The translations under genes were made by a program, and so were the position numbers. Shown here one piece after another: positions 32,842-40,856 of a stretch of 64,000 bases of DNA (its first letter is position 1; every line of letters begins with the position of its first letter). The notes below the pieces were generated by a model. The model saw only the letters and a list, made by a program, of their open reading frames with translations. It did not search any database and was not told where the DNA came from. The stretch lies in the NCBI RefSeq assembly GCF_009805705.1, contig NZ_VSMB01000014.1, positions 1 through 64,000 on the forward strand, written 5' to 3'. Origin of the DNA: Ruania rhizosphaerae (GTDB lineage Bacteria; Actinomycetota; Actinomycetes; Actinomycetales; Beutenbergiaceae).

Positions 32842-33642
32842 TCACGCGGGCCTCCGGTCGGTCCTGCTTGATGTCGTGGCCTCCCACTGGGTGGGGATGC
32901 CGTTCCTTTGACGGATGCGGAGCACTGTGCGGTCGGTGACGCCGAGCTCGTGGGCGATCTCCCGGTCGGTGCGGCCCTCGGCGGTGAGGTGGCGTACCTG
33001 TTCGACGCGGTCCGCTCGGGCGCCGGTGACGTCGTCGACGGGCCTGCGCACGCCCTCGGGGGTGGCGTCTGGGTTGTCGATGGTGTCGTCGTCCCAGGCG
33101 AGGGGCCCGGCCCAGCCTTTGCGTGCGGCTCTGTTGCGGGTGATTCTGCTGGCGCCTGGGCGCATCGAGAGGGCCTGGTAGGCGGTGAGGATGCGTTCGT
33201 GGTTGGTGCGGGAGATCCACCGGCCGGTCTTGTTCAGGAGGTTCAGGACGATGCGTTCGTTGACGGCGGCGTCGCCGGTTGCGGTTGCGATGGTGGTCGC
33301 GGTGTGGCCGAGTCGCATGAGTGCTTGGATGCGGCGGAGTGCCCCGATCTCGGGTACGAAGTCCTCGGCGCCGGTGCGGTTGAGGAGTTGCGCGGGGGTG
33401 ACGGTGAGGATGCGGGTGGCGGTGCGGCGTTGCACGTGGGTGTGGTCGCCGCGGATCAGGTGGGTGATGAGGGTGGCGGAGACGCCGGCGGCGTCGGCGA
33501 TGCCTCGTTGGGATGCGCCGGTGGTGAGGAGGTTGCGGAGGTGTTCGCGGACGGGGGTGGGGTCGGTGAGGCGGAGGTGGCCTTGGGAGCGTTCGTATCG
33601 CCATTGCTTGTAGTAGCGGTTCGGGTCGGTGGTGGTGGTCAT
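32842..33642 (-). CDS. Multi-HTH DNA-binding protein
   Basis: 266 residues. An N-terminal HTH (SQRGIADAAGVSATLITHLI), a middle helical part (RTGAEDFVPEIGALRRIQAL) and a C-terminal HTH (GRTDREIAHELGVTDRTVLR). Lies directly upstream of the PrimPol-helicase with a 2-base gap, so it may control or assist replication. Proteins of this form are common in actinophage early regions. Confidence 0.72.
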   Translation of the reverse strand: MTTTTDPNRYYKQWRYERSQGHLRLTDPTPVREHLRNLLTTGASQRGIADAAGVSATLITHLIRGDHTHVQRRTATRILTVTPAQLLNRTGAEDFVPEIGALRRIQALMRLGHTATTIATATGDAAVNERIVLNLLNKTGRWISRTNHERILTAYQALSMRPGASRITRNRAARKGWAGPLAWDDDTIDNPDATPEGVRRPVDDVTGARADRVEQVRHLTAEGRTDREIAHELGVTDRTVLRIRQRNGIPTQWEATTSSRTDRRPA

Positions 33643-33731
33643 GGTCGGTTCCGTTCGATCCAGAGCATGGAGGCGAGTCCGGTGAGGGCGAGGGCGATGT
33701 AGACGACAGCGGCCCAGTCCCCGGCGGTCAT
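33639..33731 (-). CDS. 30-residue single-TM microprotein
   Basis: MTAGDWAAVVYIALALTGLA then SMLWIERNRP. One TM helix with basic end. Both ends overlap neighbours by ATGA, which is strong support for translation despite the short length. Confidence 0.6.
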   Translation of the reverse strand: MTAGDWAAVVYIALALTGLASMLWIERNRP

Positions 33732-34063
33732 GGCTGGTCCTCGAGGAGGGTGAGGAGGGATTCCTGCCCTGGCGCTTCGTCGGGGCGCTCGGGTGCGGGG
33801 TCGGTGTGCTGCAGGTGGGTGGTGTGGACCTGGTAGGTGCCGCGCATCCACGACGACGCTGTGGTGAGGTCGGCGACGTTCGTCAGGTGGTTGACGGCTT
33901 GCACGGTGAAGACACGGTCGCCGGTGCAGACGGTCACCTGGTCGCCGGCGGCCACGACGGTGGGCTTCGTGGTGTCGGTGTAGGTGCAGCCGGGTGTGAG
34001 GAGAGTGCGGCCGTCCCAGGTCGGGTGCGGCGTCCATCCGATCGGGGCGTAGCGGTCAGACAT
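33728..34063 (-). CDS. Hypothetical phage protein
   Basis: 111 residues (MSDRYAPIGWTPHPTWDGRT). Strand-rich core with GDQVTVCTGDRVFTVQAVNH and a Glu/Pro-rich tail. Its start is back-to-back with the divergent plus-strand gene at 34062. No family recognised. Confidence 0.6.
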   Translation of the reverse strand: MSDRYAPIGWTPHPTWDGRTLLTPGCTYTDTTKPTVVAAGDQVTVCTGDRVFTVQAVNHLTNVADLTTASSWMRGTYQVHTTHLQHTDPAPERPDEAPGQESLLTLLEDQP

Positions 34064-34388
34064 GGCGTACCTCTACGGTGTGGGCATGCCTGACACCCCG
34101 AGCGATAACCGCTCTCCCATGCCTGTTGAGGTCCGCAGTGACCTGTCCGAGATCAAGGGATTCGCGACCCTGATCGTTGCGGGTCTTGCGCTCCACTGGA
34201 TTGGAGGTGTGCTCGCGGCCTGGGGTGTGCTCCGGACCGACTGGGCGGGCTTCTCGCCCGAGTTGCCGGTGTATGCGTGGGTCGGAGTGCTCGCCGGAGT
34301 CGGCGGCATCGTGTGCATCCTCATGGGGTTGTATCGGCTGCTGGGAGGCCTGCACTCGGCGATCGCGCACACCGTGTTCCGTCGATAG
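34062..34388 (+). CDS. Small membrane protein, divergent
   Basis: 108 residues (or 100 from the ATG at 34086). Two hydrophobic stretches: GFATLIVAGLALHWIGGVLA and VYAWVGVLAGVGGIVCILMG. It runs against the early operon, so it is likely expressed from its own promoter, perhaps in the lysogen. Such lone reversed membrane genes often act in superinfection exclusion; no direct evidence here. Confidence 0.6.
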   Translation: MAYLYGVGMPDTPSDNRSPMPVEVRSDLSEIKGFATLIVAGLALHWIGGVLAAWGVLRTDWAGFSPELPVYAWVGVLAGVGGIVCILMGLYRLLGGLHSAIAHTVFRR

Positions 34389-34389
34389 G

Positions 34390-34689
34390 TCACCCACGGT
34401 CACACCCCCTATCGGGCGATGTGGGCTCCACGTACAGGTCGCATCGCGGTTCGTGTCCCTGCTGGCTCCGGTTCCACCAACACGTGCAGACGCCTCGCGG
34501 TGACGGATCACTCGAAGGCGCGGGATCGGGCGATGTGGTGCGTGTAGTGGGCTCGGCAGGAAACTCAGGCCACGCGCACGGGCACTGGTCGGGAATGTCG
34601 TCCTCGACCTCGCGCCCGTTGGAGTCGGTCCAGCACTCCCCGGCGTCGTGATGATCTTCGGGGTGATCGCAGGTCAGGCAGTCAGCCAC
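34390..34689 (-). CDS. Cys-rich protein built across a repeat junction
   Basis: About 99 residues from GTG at 34689, which has GGAGGTG six bases upstream (an ATG at 34704 is an alternative). Begins VADCLTCDHPEDHHDAGECW and has CxC, CTCWW and CDLY sets. It contains an internal copy of RTTSPD and ends EPTSPDRGCDRG, the same tail that closes the next upstream gene, so it seems to be two gene pieces fused at a repeated junction. Confidence 0.5.
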   Translation of the reverse strand: MADCLTCDHPEDHHDAGECWTDSNGREVEDDIPDQCPCAWPEFPAEPTTRTTSPDPAPSSDPSPRGVCTCWWNRSQQGHEPRCDLYVEPTSPDRGCDRG

Positions 34690-35074
34690 GATCGCCACCT
34701 CCATCGGGCGATGTGGTGCGCCGGTCGATCGCCTGGACCCACTGCGTAGCGACAGCAGCGATCTGCACCAGTTCGGTGCGGAGTGCGGCCGGGTCGGCCT
34801 CGGCCAGCGCCTCGAACACCTCTTCAAGGAGAATGTCGCGCCAGGTGACCTTCCCGTTCATGGCGTTCTCGTCGGTCTTGCGGGTGAAGATCGTGGCCAG
34901 TTCGGCTGCGGTGCGGAAGTCCAGGTTCGGGTCGGTCGAGTAGAGCGTGATGGTGGCGGCACCGGTGCCGTCGGGGTGGTTCTGCTCGCCCCACTTCTGG
35001 TCCTGGCGTCCGCGCTCGGCCAGAACATCAGCCAGCGCGATCGGGATGCGGGTCGTGATCGTGTGCTCAGCCAT
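34682..35074 (-). CDS. dATP/dGTP pyrophosphohydrolase-like (all-alpha NTP-PPase)
   Basis: 130 residues from ATG at 35074. LAERGRQDQKWGEQNHPDGT matches the N-terminal domain of phage dATP/dGTP diphosphohydrolases, and WRDILLEEVFEALAEADPAA carries the E-x2-E metal site of MazG-like folds. It would hydrolyse or rebalance nucleotides during infection. Ends TSPDGGGDRG at a repeated gene junction. Confidence 0.7.
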   Translation of the reverse strand: MAEHTITTRIPIALADVLAERGRQDQKWGEQNHPDGTGAATITLYSTDPNLDFRTAAELATIFTRKTDENAMNGKVTWRDILLEEVFEALAEADPAALRTELVQIAAVATQWVQAIDRRTTSPDGGGDRG

Positions 35075-35252
35075 TGCTTGCTCCGTCGGTCGTGAGGGCT
35101 GTGTTGATCCGGTCGAGGTCACCGGGGTCGTTTGCTCGCCACTGGTCGGCGAGGCGCGCGAGCTGCTGGGCGTCGTCGTTGTCGAGGAGGTGCGCGGCGC
35201 CGTCGAGGGCGTCGGCGATGAGGTCGGCGACACGGGTGGGGAGGTCAGCCAC
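35067..35252 (-). CDS. Small helical protein
   Basis: About 61 residues from GTG at 35252, behind the same GGAGGTGGCGA module as at 34689. VADLIADALDGAAHLLDNDD is helical. Unknown function. Overlaps neighbours on both sides by 8 bases. Confidence 0.5.
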   Translation of the reverse strand: MADLPTRVADLIADALDGAAHLLDNDDAQQLARLADQWRANDPGDLDRINTALTTDGASNG

Positions 35253-35736
35253 GGTCGCCACCTCCATCTGTGTCGTCGTCCAGGGCGGCGTAGATGCGGC
35301 CAGCGGCGTCATAGTGCACGTGGGCCGTCTTGGCCATGACGGCTGCGTGGTCCGGACCACCTGGGAACCGTCGCGCCTTCTCGGCCTTCGTCTCGTGCCA
35401 CTCGGCCAGGTCCCGCAGCCGCTGCACCTTCTCGGCCAGGCGGTCGGCTCGGGTGCGCTGGGCACTGCACGAGCACGGCGTCACCCGCGCTACCGCATCG
35501 GCCAGGGCGCCAGGTGCACGTAGTCGAGCGTTCTCCTCGGCAAGGCGGTCGCGCTGGTCCCGGCGGTGCTCCGCGTTCGCCTGAGCGTGCCGGAGTCGCT
35601 CCTCCAAGTCCGCCACCTCGGCGCGCAGCTTCGCGTCGTGGGCAGCCATCGACTCGTGGAACATCTTCCGCGAGGACATCCTCGCGACGGCGAGCAGGTC
35701 TTCGCGGTGGTTCCATTCGTCCCAGTTGCGACTCAT
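35245..35736 (-). CDS. Coiled-coil protein
   Basis: 163 residues with a long charged coiled coil (AKLRAEVADLEERLRHAQAN to about residue 110) and a CSC motif at ~88-90. Ends DDTDGGGDRG at the repeated junction. Possibly structural or regulatory, unknown. Confidence 0.6.
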   Translation of the reverse strand: MSRNWDEWNHREDLLAVARMSSRKMFHESMAAHDAKLRAEVADLEERLRHAQANAEHRRDQRDRLAEENARLRAPGALADAVARVTPCSCSAQRTRADRLAEKVQRLRDLAEWHETKAEKARRFPGGPDHAAVMAKTAHVHYDAAGRIYAALDDDTDGGGDRG

Positions 35737-36005
35737 GTCCAGCTCCTTCGTTCTCCGAGCACCAGTGACCCGCCGGCGGCCTCACACAGGTGCTCGGCGG
35801 GCCCGTGGGTGCGGCCGCAGTCAGGGCACCGGGGCGGGGTGAGGTCTGTTTCGGTGAGGTACCGGTCGGGGTCGGGTGCGTCGGCGTCGACTGGGTCGTG
35901 GTCTCCGGTCGGTTCCGGCTGTTGTTCGGCCTCGTGGCGGGCGTACGCGGCTAGCGTGGTGTGGGCGTACTGGTCGGGCCCGAGGCTTGGGATCAGCGCA
36001 GTCAC
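35733..36005 (-). CDS. Small zinc-ribbon protein
   Basis: 90 residues. Acidic middle and CPDCGRTHGPAEHLCEAAGG, a Cys/His set that could bind zinc. ATGA overlaps on both sides. Unknown. Confidence 0.55.
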   Translation of the reverse strand: MTALIPSLGPDQYAHTTLAAYARHEAEQQPEPTGDHDPVDADAPDPDRYLTETDLTPPRCPDCGRTHGPAEHLCEAAGGSLVLGERRSWT

Positions 36006-36616
36006 GGCGCGCCTCCGCCCTGGGCGATGTTGGCGGCGGTCGAGCGCAGCAGGTCTGACACTGTGACTCCGCTGCCGTCGTCGCGGCGGAACAGAATCCA
36101 GTCACTCGGGAAGCGGGTCGAGTCTGCGAACTCCTGCAGCGCTTCAGCCTTGGCCTCCTGCCGCACCTGCTCGACGGTCAGGGCGGTGATCCGAACCTCA
36201 CCAGCGCGTGTCACCCGAATCAGGGGGCGGGCACCCTCGATAGATCCGGGATGCCAACTAGCGCCATCGAGGGTGAGTGCGTGAAGGGCCCCCTCAGCCT
36301 CCTCCACGACGAAGAACAGCCCGCCGTCCTCGTCCACGAGAACGTCACCGGCACGCCATGGCTTCCTGGCATCCTCGCTCGGCGGGGTGCGCTCAGCCGC
36401 CTCCACCTGCTCGGCGGTGGCCGTGAGTGCGGGGCGGTCGGGGCGATAGAGGACGGTGGCGGGGAGGTAGTGGGACAGCTTGTGCAGCGACCATTCAGGA
36501 GGTGCGGCGCAGAACCACTTGCTGCTCTTCTGCCATGCGTCGCCGTCGCGGTCAAGCACCACGCTCCCCACGGGCAGCGCGTCCAGTTCGGCGGCGGTGG
36601 TGATCTGCTCGTTCAC
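36002..36616 (-). CDS. Early-region hypothetical protein
   Basis: 204 residues from GTG at 36616, which overlaps the upstream stop (GTGA). Motifs such as ELDALPVGSVVLDRDGDAWQ and GDVLVDEDGGLFFVVEEAEG occur in many actinophage early proteins; their role is unknown. The second pattern looks like two repeats of a small beta domain. Confidence 0.6.
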   Translation of the reverse strand: MNEQITTAAELDALPVGSVVLDRDGDAWQKSSKWFCAAPPEWSLHKLSHYLPATVLYRPDRPALTATAEQVEAAERTPPSEDARKPWRAGDVLVDEDGGLFFVVEEAEGALHALTLDGASWHPGSIEGARPLIRVTRAGEVRITALTVEQVRQEAKAEALQEFADSTRFPSDWILFRRDDGSGVTVSDLLRSTAANIAQGGGAP

Positions 36617-37044
36617 TGGTTCCACCCCCAGTCCGGATCCGCCACGGGGTGCTGCTCGCATCGGTCGCCGTCGGGGAGGGCGTCGGCCTCGCACATGACG
36701 GGGCGGCCGTGGTCGTACTCGATGTGGGAGCAGACGAACGGGCCCTGCGGTTCGGGGTCGCGTGGTAGCGGCCGCTGGTAGTCGACGGGGATGCGGCCGG
36801 GGGATTCCTTGACGGCGGCGAGGCCTGCCTGGGATGAGAATCGGGGTGTTGCCGGTCGCACCTCATGCCCGCACGCTTCCCAGCGCGTGTGCTCCTTGGC
36901 GTGGCGGCACGGGCTGATCCCGTCCGCGTATTGCACGCCGTTCAGCGGGTGCGGAATGTAGACCTTGGCGGCGAGTTGCCGCGCGTCCGTGTGCACGGAT
37001 CGCACGTCCGCGTTGTAGATGTCAGCAAGGCTGAACCTGATCAC
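36613..37044 (-). CDS. Cys/His-rich early protein
   Basis: 143 residues. MIRFSLADIYNADVRSVHTD start; CRHAKEHTRWEACGHEVRPA and CSHIEYDHGRPVMCEADALP then CEQHP give two potential zinc sites. Its start is 40 bases downstream of the structured RNA element at 37084-37133. Confidence 0.58.
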   Translation of the reverse strand: MIRFSLADIYNADVRSVHTDARQLAAKVYIPHPLNGVQYADGISPCRHAKEHTRWEACGHEVRPATPRFSSQAGLAAVKESPGRIPVDYQRPLPRDPEPQGPFVCSHIEYDHGRPVMCEADALPDGDRCEQHPVADPDWGWNQ

Positions 37045-37083
37045 TGGTCATCCCCTTCCGGGTCGGTGATGGGTGGGTGTGGT

Positions 37084-37133
37084 GCCCCGCCCTCGGCTCG
37101 CACGAGGGACGCCCGCTGGGTCCGGGTCGGGGC
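37084..37133 (-). ncRNA. Structured intercistronic RNA element, copy 1
   Basis: On the minus strand: outer 6-bp stem GCCCCG/CGGGGC and inner 6-bp stem CCCTCG/CGAGGG closing the loop TGCGAGC. The gap 37045-37142 contains little else. Copy 2 at 38371-38413 keeps the outer stem and loop but has three swapped base pairs in the inner stem. Located 40 bases upstream of a start codon. Confidence 0.7.
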
Positions 37134-37142
37134 TGCCCGGGG

Positions 37143-37961
37143 TCAGCCGGGTTGGCCGTGGAAGATCGGCACGCCGTCGGGCACGCCGGTGCGGATGGCG
37201 TCGAGGACGTCGTCGAACGCGGCCCGCAGCACGTCCTCCGGCCGCTCCAGCACGAACCCGACCCGCAGCACCGACTCGTGCAGCCGATACCGGAACCTGG
37301 CGACGACCCGGTACGCCTTCGCGCCCTCGAACGGGATGAGCCCGAGCTCGAAGGTTTCCGGGATGTCCATGCGGCCGGACTTGCCGCCCTTGGCGTCGAC
37401 CTGCTCCTTGTACGACAGCTGCACCTCACCGGTGCTCAGGCGTTGGGAGGAGTCGAACGCGGCCGACTTGGTGGCCTGGAACGTCTGCGCGAGTTCGAGC
37501 ATGTCCGCACCGGTCGGTTTGACGATGTCGACGAGGCGGTTCTCGATGTGCTCGGCGAACGTCTGCTGATCCACCATCTGCCCGGAGAGTCTGTTCCAGG
37601 CCTTCCACGCTGGTGGTTGCACGAGCCCGAGGGAGACACGGTGGTCACCCCACCCGGGCGCGGTGTCGCCGTTGCCGTCGAGGATGGCCACCACCTCGGT
37701 GCTGGTGGCGTCGGCGTAGATCTCCGTCCCCGCGGTGGTGTGCCGGTTCACGTACGCGGTGAACGAGGCGGCATCACGAACGACGGGGCGACCTTTCTTG
37801 CGCCGGGGGAGGGAGGTGTGGGCCGACAGGTCCAGGAGGTGCTTGTTCCCGTCGCCGTCGGTGATGACCTGGTAGGGGTGCTCGTCCGGGTTGACTGGGT
37901 GCGGCCTGGTGGCGGCGTATGCGGTCGAGACGATCTCTCCGGCGTCGGTGCGCTCACTCAT
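37143..37961 (-). CDS. DUF2303-like early protein
   Basis: 272 residues from ATG at 37961 (MSERTDAGEIVSTAYAATRP). The features KHLLDLSAHTSLPRRKKGRP, AASFTAYVNRHTTAGTEIYA and GWGDHRVSLGLVQPPAWKAW are characteristic of DUF2303 proteins of phages, found near recombination genes. Exact role unknown. It is followed by the first RNA element. Confidence 0.82.
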   Translation of the reverse strand: MSERTDAGEIVSTAYAATRPHPVNPDEHPYQVITDGDGNKHLLDLSAHTSLPRRKKGRPVVRDAASFTAYVNRHTTAGTEIYADATSTEVVAILDGNGDTAPGWGDHRVSLGLVQPPAWKAWNRLSGQMVDQQTFAEHIENRLVDIVKPTGADMLELAQTFQATKSAAFDSSQRLSTGEVQLSYKEQVDAKGGKSGRMDIPETFELGLIPFEGAKAYRVVARFRYRLHESVLRVGFVLERPEDVLRAAFDDVLDAIRTGVPDGVPIFHGQPG

Positions 37962-38334
37962 CACCAACCACCTCCTGAGCCCGTGCGGGCGCCTCAGCGA
38001 GATCCGACGACCCGCCGAACAGGGACAGCTGGTTCGGGTCGTTGCGGACGAGGTCGCCGGTGGGGTCGATGTAGAAGATCGACGCGACCCGGTCGTGCTC
38101 GGGCAGCTTCGTCTTGATCTGATCCGAGGTGACGACCGCGTCCGTGGAGCCCTTCATCGGCTCAACCGACAGGGTGTATGTGACGGACCCCTTCTTGCCG
38201 GTGTCCTTCACGCGGGCGACGAGGTCATGCAGCGCCTCGGACAGTTCCCGGTGGGAATGGCCGCGGCCTTGTTCGAGGAGCACGGACGCGAAGTCCCGCG
38301 GCTCCCTTGGTGGTGGTTCCTTGTTCACCATCAC
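37954..38334 (-). CDS. Conserved early phage protein
   Basis: 126 residues. FASVLLEQGRGHSHRELSEA is followed by HDLVARVKDTGKKGSVTYTL, a pattern present next to DUF2303 genes in many actinophages. Overlaps the DUF2303-like gene by 8 bases. Its ATG lies 37 bases behind RNA element copy 2. Confidence 0.65.
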   Translation of the reverse strand: MMVNKEPPPREPRDFASVLLEQGRGHSHRELSEALHDLVARVKDTGKKGSVTYTLSVEPMKGSTDAVVTSDQIKTKLPEHDRVASIFYIDPTGDLVRNDPNQLSLFGGSSDLAEAPARAQEVVGDE

Positions 38335-38370
38335 GGTGTCCTTCCTGATGCGGTGGGTGGGTTGTTGCGT

Positions 38371-38413
38371 GCCCCGCCGAGGGCTTGCACCTCGGATGCC
38401 GCTGGTTCGGGGC
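38371..38413 (-). ncRNA. Structured intercistronic RNA element, copy 2
   Basis: Minus strand: same outer stem GCCCCG/CGGGGC, inner stem CCGAGG/CCTCGG, loop TGCAAGC. Relative to copy 1, base pairs 3, 4 and 5 of the inner stem are all exchanged in a compensating way. It sits between the SSB-like gene stop and the next start, in the gap 38335-38432. Confidence 0.7.
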
Positions 38414-38432
38414 TGCCGCCCGGGGGAGGGGT

Positions 38433-39209
38433 TCAGGCGGCGGTGGTGGAGGCGCGCAACGCGGCGACGGCGTTGATGTCGAGGCCGGTGTGTGCGGCGA
38501 TCGACTCGTCCGGCTGCCCCACCTGAATGAGGGAGCGGGCCATCGTGATCGCCGGCGCCTCAGCCGGAGCAGTCGCCGGAGCCTGAGCGGGCGCCTGCTG
38601 GGGCACGGGCGCCTGGACGGGAGCCGGTACCTGCTGCGGTGCCACCGGGGTGGGCGTCGACACCGGGGCCTGCGCAGGGGCAGACACCGGCGGGGGTGCC
38701 GGTGCTGCAGGCTGACCACCCACACCCTGCTGCGGCTGGTCGGACATCAGCGCTGTCGACGCAGCCGGGGTGTAGGTGATCTTCCAGAACTTCCGGGACC
38801 GCTTGTCCATCGGGTCCTCACGGTGGGTGAACTCCACGTGGATCTGCGCACCGACCTCCAGGCCACGCGCACCAGTCGCCTTCACCGCGTTCCGGACGGC
38901 CTCCTTGAGGTAGCGGCCCTCGATGTAGAACGTCCGCTTGCCGTCGTCGTCGGTGATGTTGACCGGGTCCCGCTCGTCCGTCTGGACGGTCACGATGACG
39001 CCCATGATCGGGTCACCGGAGGGGAAGAACTTCAGGTCCCCACCGCCGGGGTTGTTCTTGTCGTAGTCGCGTTCCTGCCGGGTCTGCGGGGGCTCGGTGA
39101 TGGTGCCCGTGCGGGGCTGGCCGGGGTTGGGTTCGTCGAACTTCCATGCCGGGTTCCCGGCACCGCCGCCCATGAGGACGGAGTTGGCGTCGTACGGCGT
39201 CTGAGTCAT
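38433..39209 (-). CDS. SSB-like early protein with Pro/Ala-rich linker
   Basis: 258 residues. The first 150 residues (MGVIVTVQTDERDPVNITDD, FYIEGRYLKEAVRNAVKATG, GAQIHVEFTHREDPMDKRSR) suggest an OB-like fold seen in phage single-strand binding proteins. Residues ~160-225 are Pro/Gln/Ala repeats, and the end (ESIAAHTGLDINAVAALRAS) resembles a short helical tip. It lies next to the RecB-like nuclease, so recombination or replication is likely. Not a bona fide SSB on motif alone. Confidence 0.62.
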   Translation of the reverse strand: MTQTPYDANSVLMGGGAGNPAWKFDEPNPGQPRTGTITEPPQTRQERDYDKNNPGGGDLKFFPSGDPIMGVIVTVQTDERDPVNITDDDGKRTFYIEGRYLKEAVRNAVKATGARGLEVGAQIHVEFTHREDPMDKRSRKFWKITYTPAASTALMSDQPQQGVGGQPAAPAPPPVSAPAQAPVSTPTPVAPQQVPAPVQAPVPQQAPAQAPATAPAEAPAITMARSLIQVGQPDESIAAHTGLDINAVAALRASTTAA

Positions 39210-39250
39210 CTCGTGCTTCTTTCTCGTCTTGCCACCCGGGGGTGGCGGGG

Positions 39251-40102
39251 TTAACCCCTGGCCGCGGGCGCGACAGGGGAGTCAATGAGCCCGGCGAGCT
39301 GGTCACCAGGCGGCCGGTGCCCCGGCTTCGTCATCCCGGCCGGACGGTCCGGGTAGCGGGGGCAGTCGAAACACCCCTCAGCACGCGGCAGGCTGGTGAT
39401 CCAGCCGTCACGCACCTCAGCGCCAGCGGTCGCGAGGGCCTGCAGGTTCACCGCGAACTGCGTGGCACGATCCAGCGCGTCGACGGCGACCTGCTCGTCG
39501 TACGGTTCGTGCCACCACACCGCCCGCGTCATGGACTGCTCGTTACGGGGCAGGTGCGCGATCGCGACGTGCTCCACGCGGTACCCGGCGTTGACCCAGC
39601 CGCGGCCGTACAGGTGCGCCTGCACCCGGTGCTCCGGCTTCGGGCGCTTCTTCGCCGCCCGCAGGGTGGTGATACCGACGATCTTCCAGTCGACGGTCAT
39701 CCCGGTGACGGTGTCGAACAGGTCGCACGTGCCCCACACGTCCGTCCCGGCCACTTGGCCGACCAGGACCTTGTGCTCGGTGAGGTAACGGCGCCCGGTG
39801 GTGTGGTTCGCGTTGCGGTGGTTCTCGTGCTCGATGAAGAACACCTCCAACGCGGAGTGCACGGCGGTGCCGACGAACGGCAACCACCCGAGCTCGGCGT
39901 TCTGCGACCAGCCGGCCAACTGGGCGGCCAGGCAGTGGTCGCACGGGTTGCCGATCTCGGAGGGCCCGATCTCGACCTGCAGCGACCTAGGGGCGTTCAT
40001 GATCGAGTCGGCGATGATCCGCTCGGCATCCTTCAACGCGGCAGCGGGGTCACCACCGGCGTACGGGGCGTGCACCGGCGGCAGCACCGCGGTGGCGGTC
40101 AT
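39251..40102 (-). CDS. Cas4/RecB-like exonuclease
   Basis: 283 residues from ATG at 40102. PD-(D/E)XK signs: GTAVHSALEVFF, then GTCDLFDTVTGMTVDWKIVG (Asp...Asp-x-Lys) and AHLYGRGWVNAGYRVEHVAI. Two Cys pairs, PCDHC near residue 53 and CFDCP near the end, could hold an Fe-S cluster as in AddB/Cas4. Likely processes ends for phage recombination together with the SSB-like product. Confidence 0.8.
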   Translation of the reverse strand: MTATAVLPPVHAPYAGGDPAAALKDAERIIADSIMNAPRSLQVEIGPSEIGNPCDHCLAAQLAGWSQNAELGWLPFVGTAVHSALEVFFIEHENHRNANHTTGRRYLTEHKVLVGQVAGTDVWGTCDLFDTVTGMTVDWKIVGITTLRAAKKRPKPEHRVQAHLYGRGWVNAGYRVEHVAIAHLPRNEQSMTRAVWWHEPYDEQVAVDALDRATQFAVNLQALATAGAEVRDGWITSLPRAEGCFDCPRYPDRPAGMTKPGHRPPGDQLAGLIDSPVAPAARG

Positions 40103-40566
40103 GATGCACCGCCCGTGATCTGCAGGCGACCAACCTGACCGGAGGCGTACGCCTCCTCGACGGCGGGCAGCACGTCCTCGGCCACGGTGCGCCCCGACGG
40201 GAGCACGGTGTGGGGGAGGAACTCGACCTCGAACGTCACGATGCCGGCCGCGACCGCCTCGAGCTTGGCCTTGACCATGAGCGCGAGGGCCCGCCACCGC
40301 TGCCGGACGGCCTGCTCGTACGCCGTCTCAGCCGCGCTGGCCGTCCGATCCTTGCCCGTAGGCGTCAGTCGGAACTCGTCAGAGTTGCGGTCGGGCAGCG
40401 GGAGCACGAACCGGATCTGCCGGCCGTCCATGACGAACCCGATCGCGGCGCGCGCGCCGTCCCACCCGTAGGTGAAGGAGCTGGCGCCGTACCGGGTCAG
40501 GGTCCGTTCGATCTCGGCGCGCGACCGGTCGGAGGAGACCTGGGTGCTCTCGGCGTAGCGGGCCAT
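40099..40566 (-). CDS. Conserved hypothetical early protein
   Basis: 155 residues. RYGASSFTYGWDGARAAIGF and MDGRQIRFVLPLPDRNSDEF followed by RQRWRALALMVKAKLEAVAA, a combination widespread in actinophages near RecB/Cas4-like genes. Function unknown. Overlaps on both sides. Confidence 0.65.
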   Translation of the reverse strand: MARYAESTQVSSDRSRAEIERTLTRYGASSFTYGWDGARAAIGFVMDGRQIRFVLPLPDRNSDEFRLTPTGKDRTASAAETAYEQAVRQRWRALALMVKAKLEAVAAGIVTFEVEFLPHTVLPSGRTVAEDVLPAVEEAYASGQVGRLQITGGAS

Positions 40567-40856
40567 CAGGCATCCGCCGCTGCGGTCAGGCTTCGCTTGA
40601 GCGCAGCGAACCCTGACTCGAACCAGGTGGGCGCCACCGGCAACTGGCTGATCAGTGGGTCGTCCGCGTACAGGGTGTCGTTCATGCCCGGCCTGTCACC
40701 ACGGACGACGACCACACGGTAAGCGCGCCCGTCGAGGACGAACGCCTCATACGTCACCTGCGCGACAGTGAAGTGCTGGCCGCGGCAGTTGGTAGAGGTA
40801 GGCCCGTCGACGACCGTGATGGTCACCTGGATGCGGGTCACGGGTCCGGCGCTCAT
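40566..40856 (-). CDS. Small hypothetical early protein
   Basis: 96 residues. MSAGPVTRIQVTITVVDGPT then a strand-rich body (AFVLDGRAYRVVVVRGDRPG) and a helical tail. Overlaps its neighbours. Unknown family. Confidence 0.55.
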   Translation of the reverse strand: MSAGPVTRIQVTITVVDGPTSTNCRGQHFTVAQVTYEAFVLDGRAYRVVVVRGDRPGMNDTLYADDPLISQLPVAPTWFESGFAALKRSLTAAADA

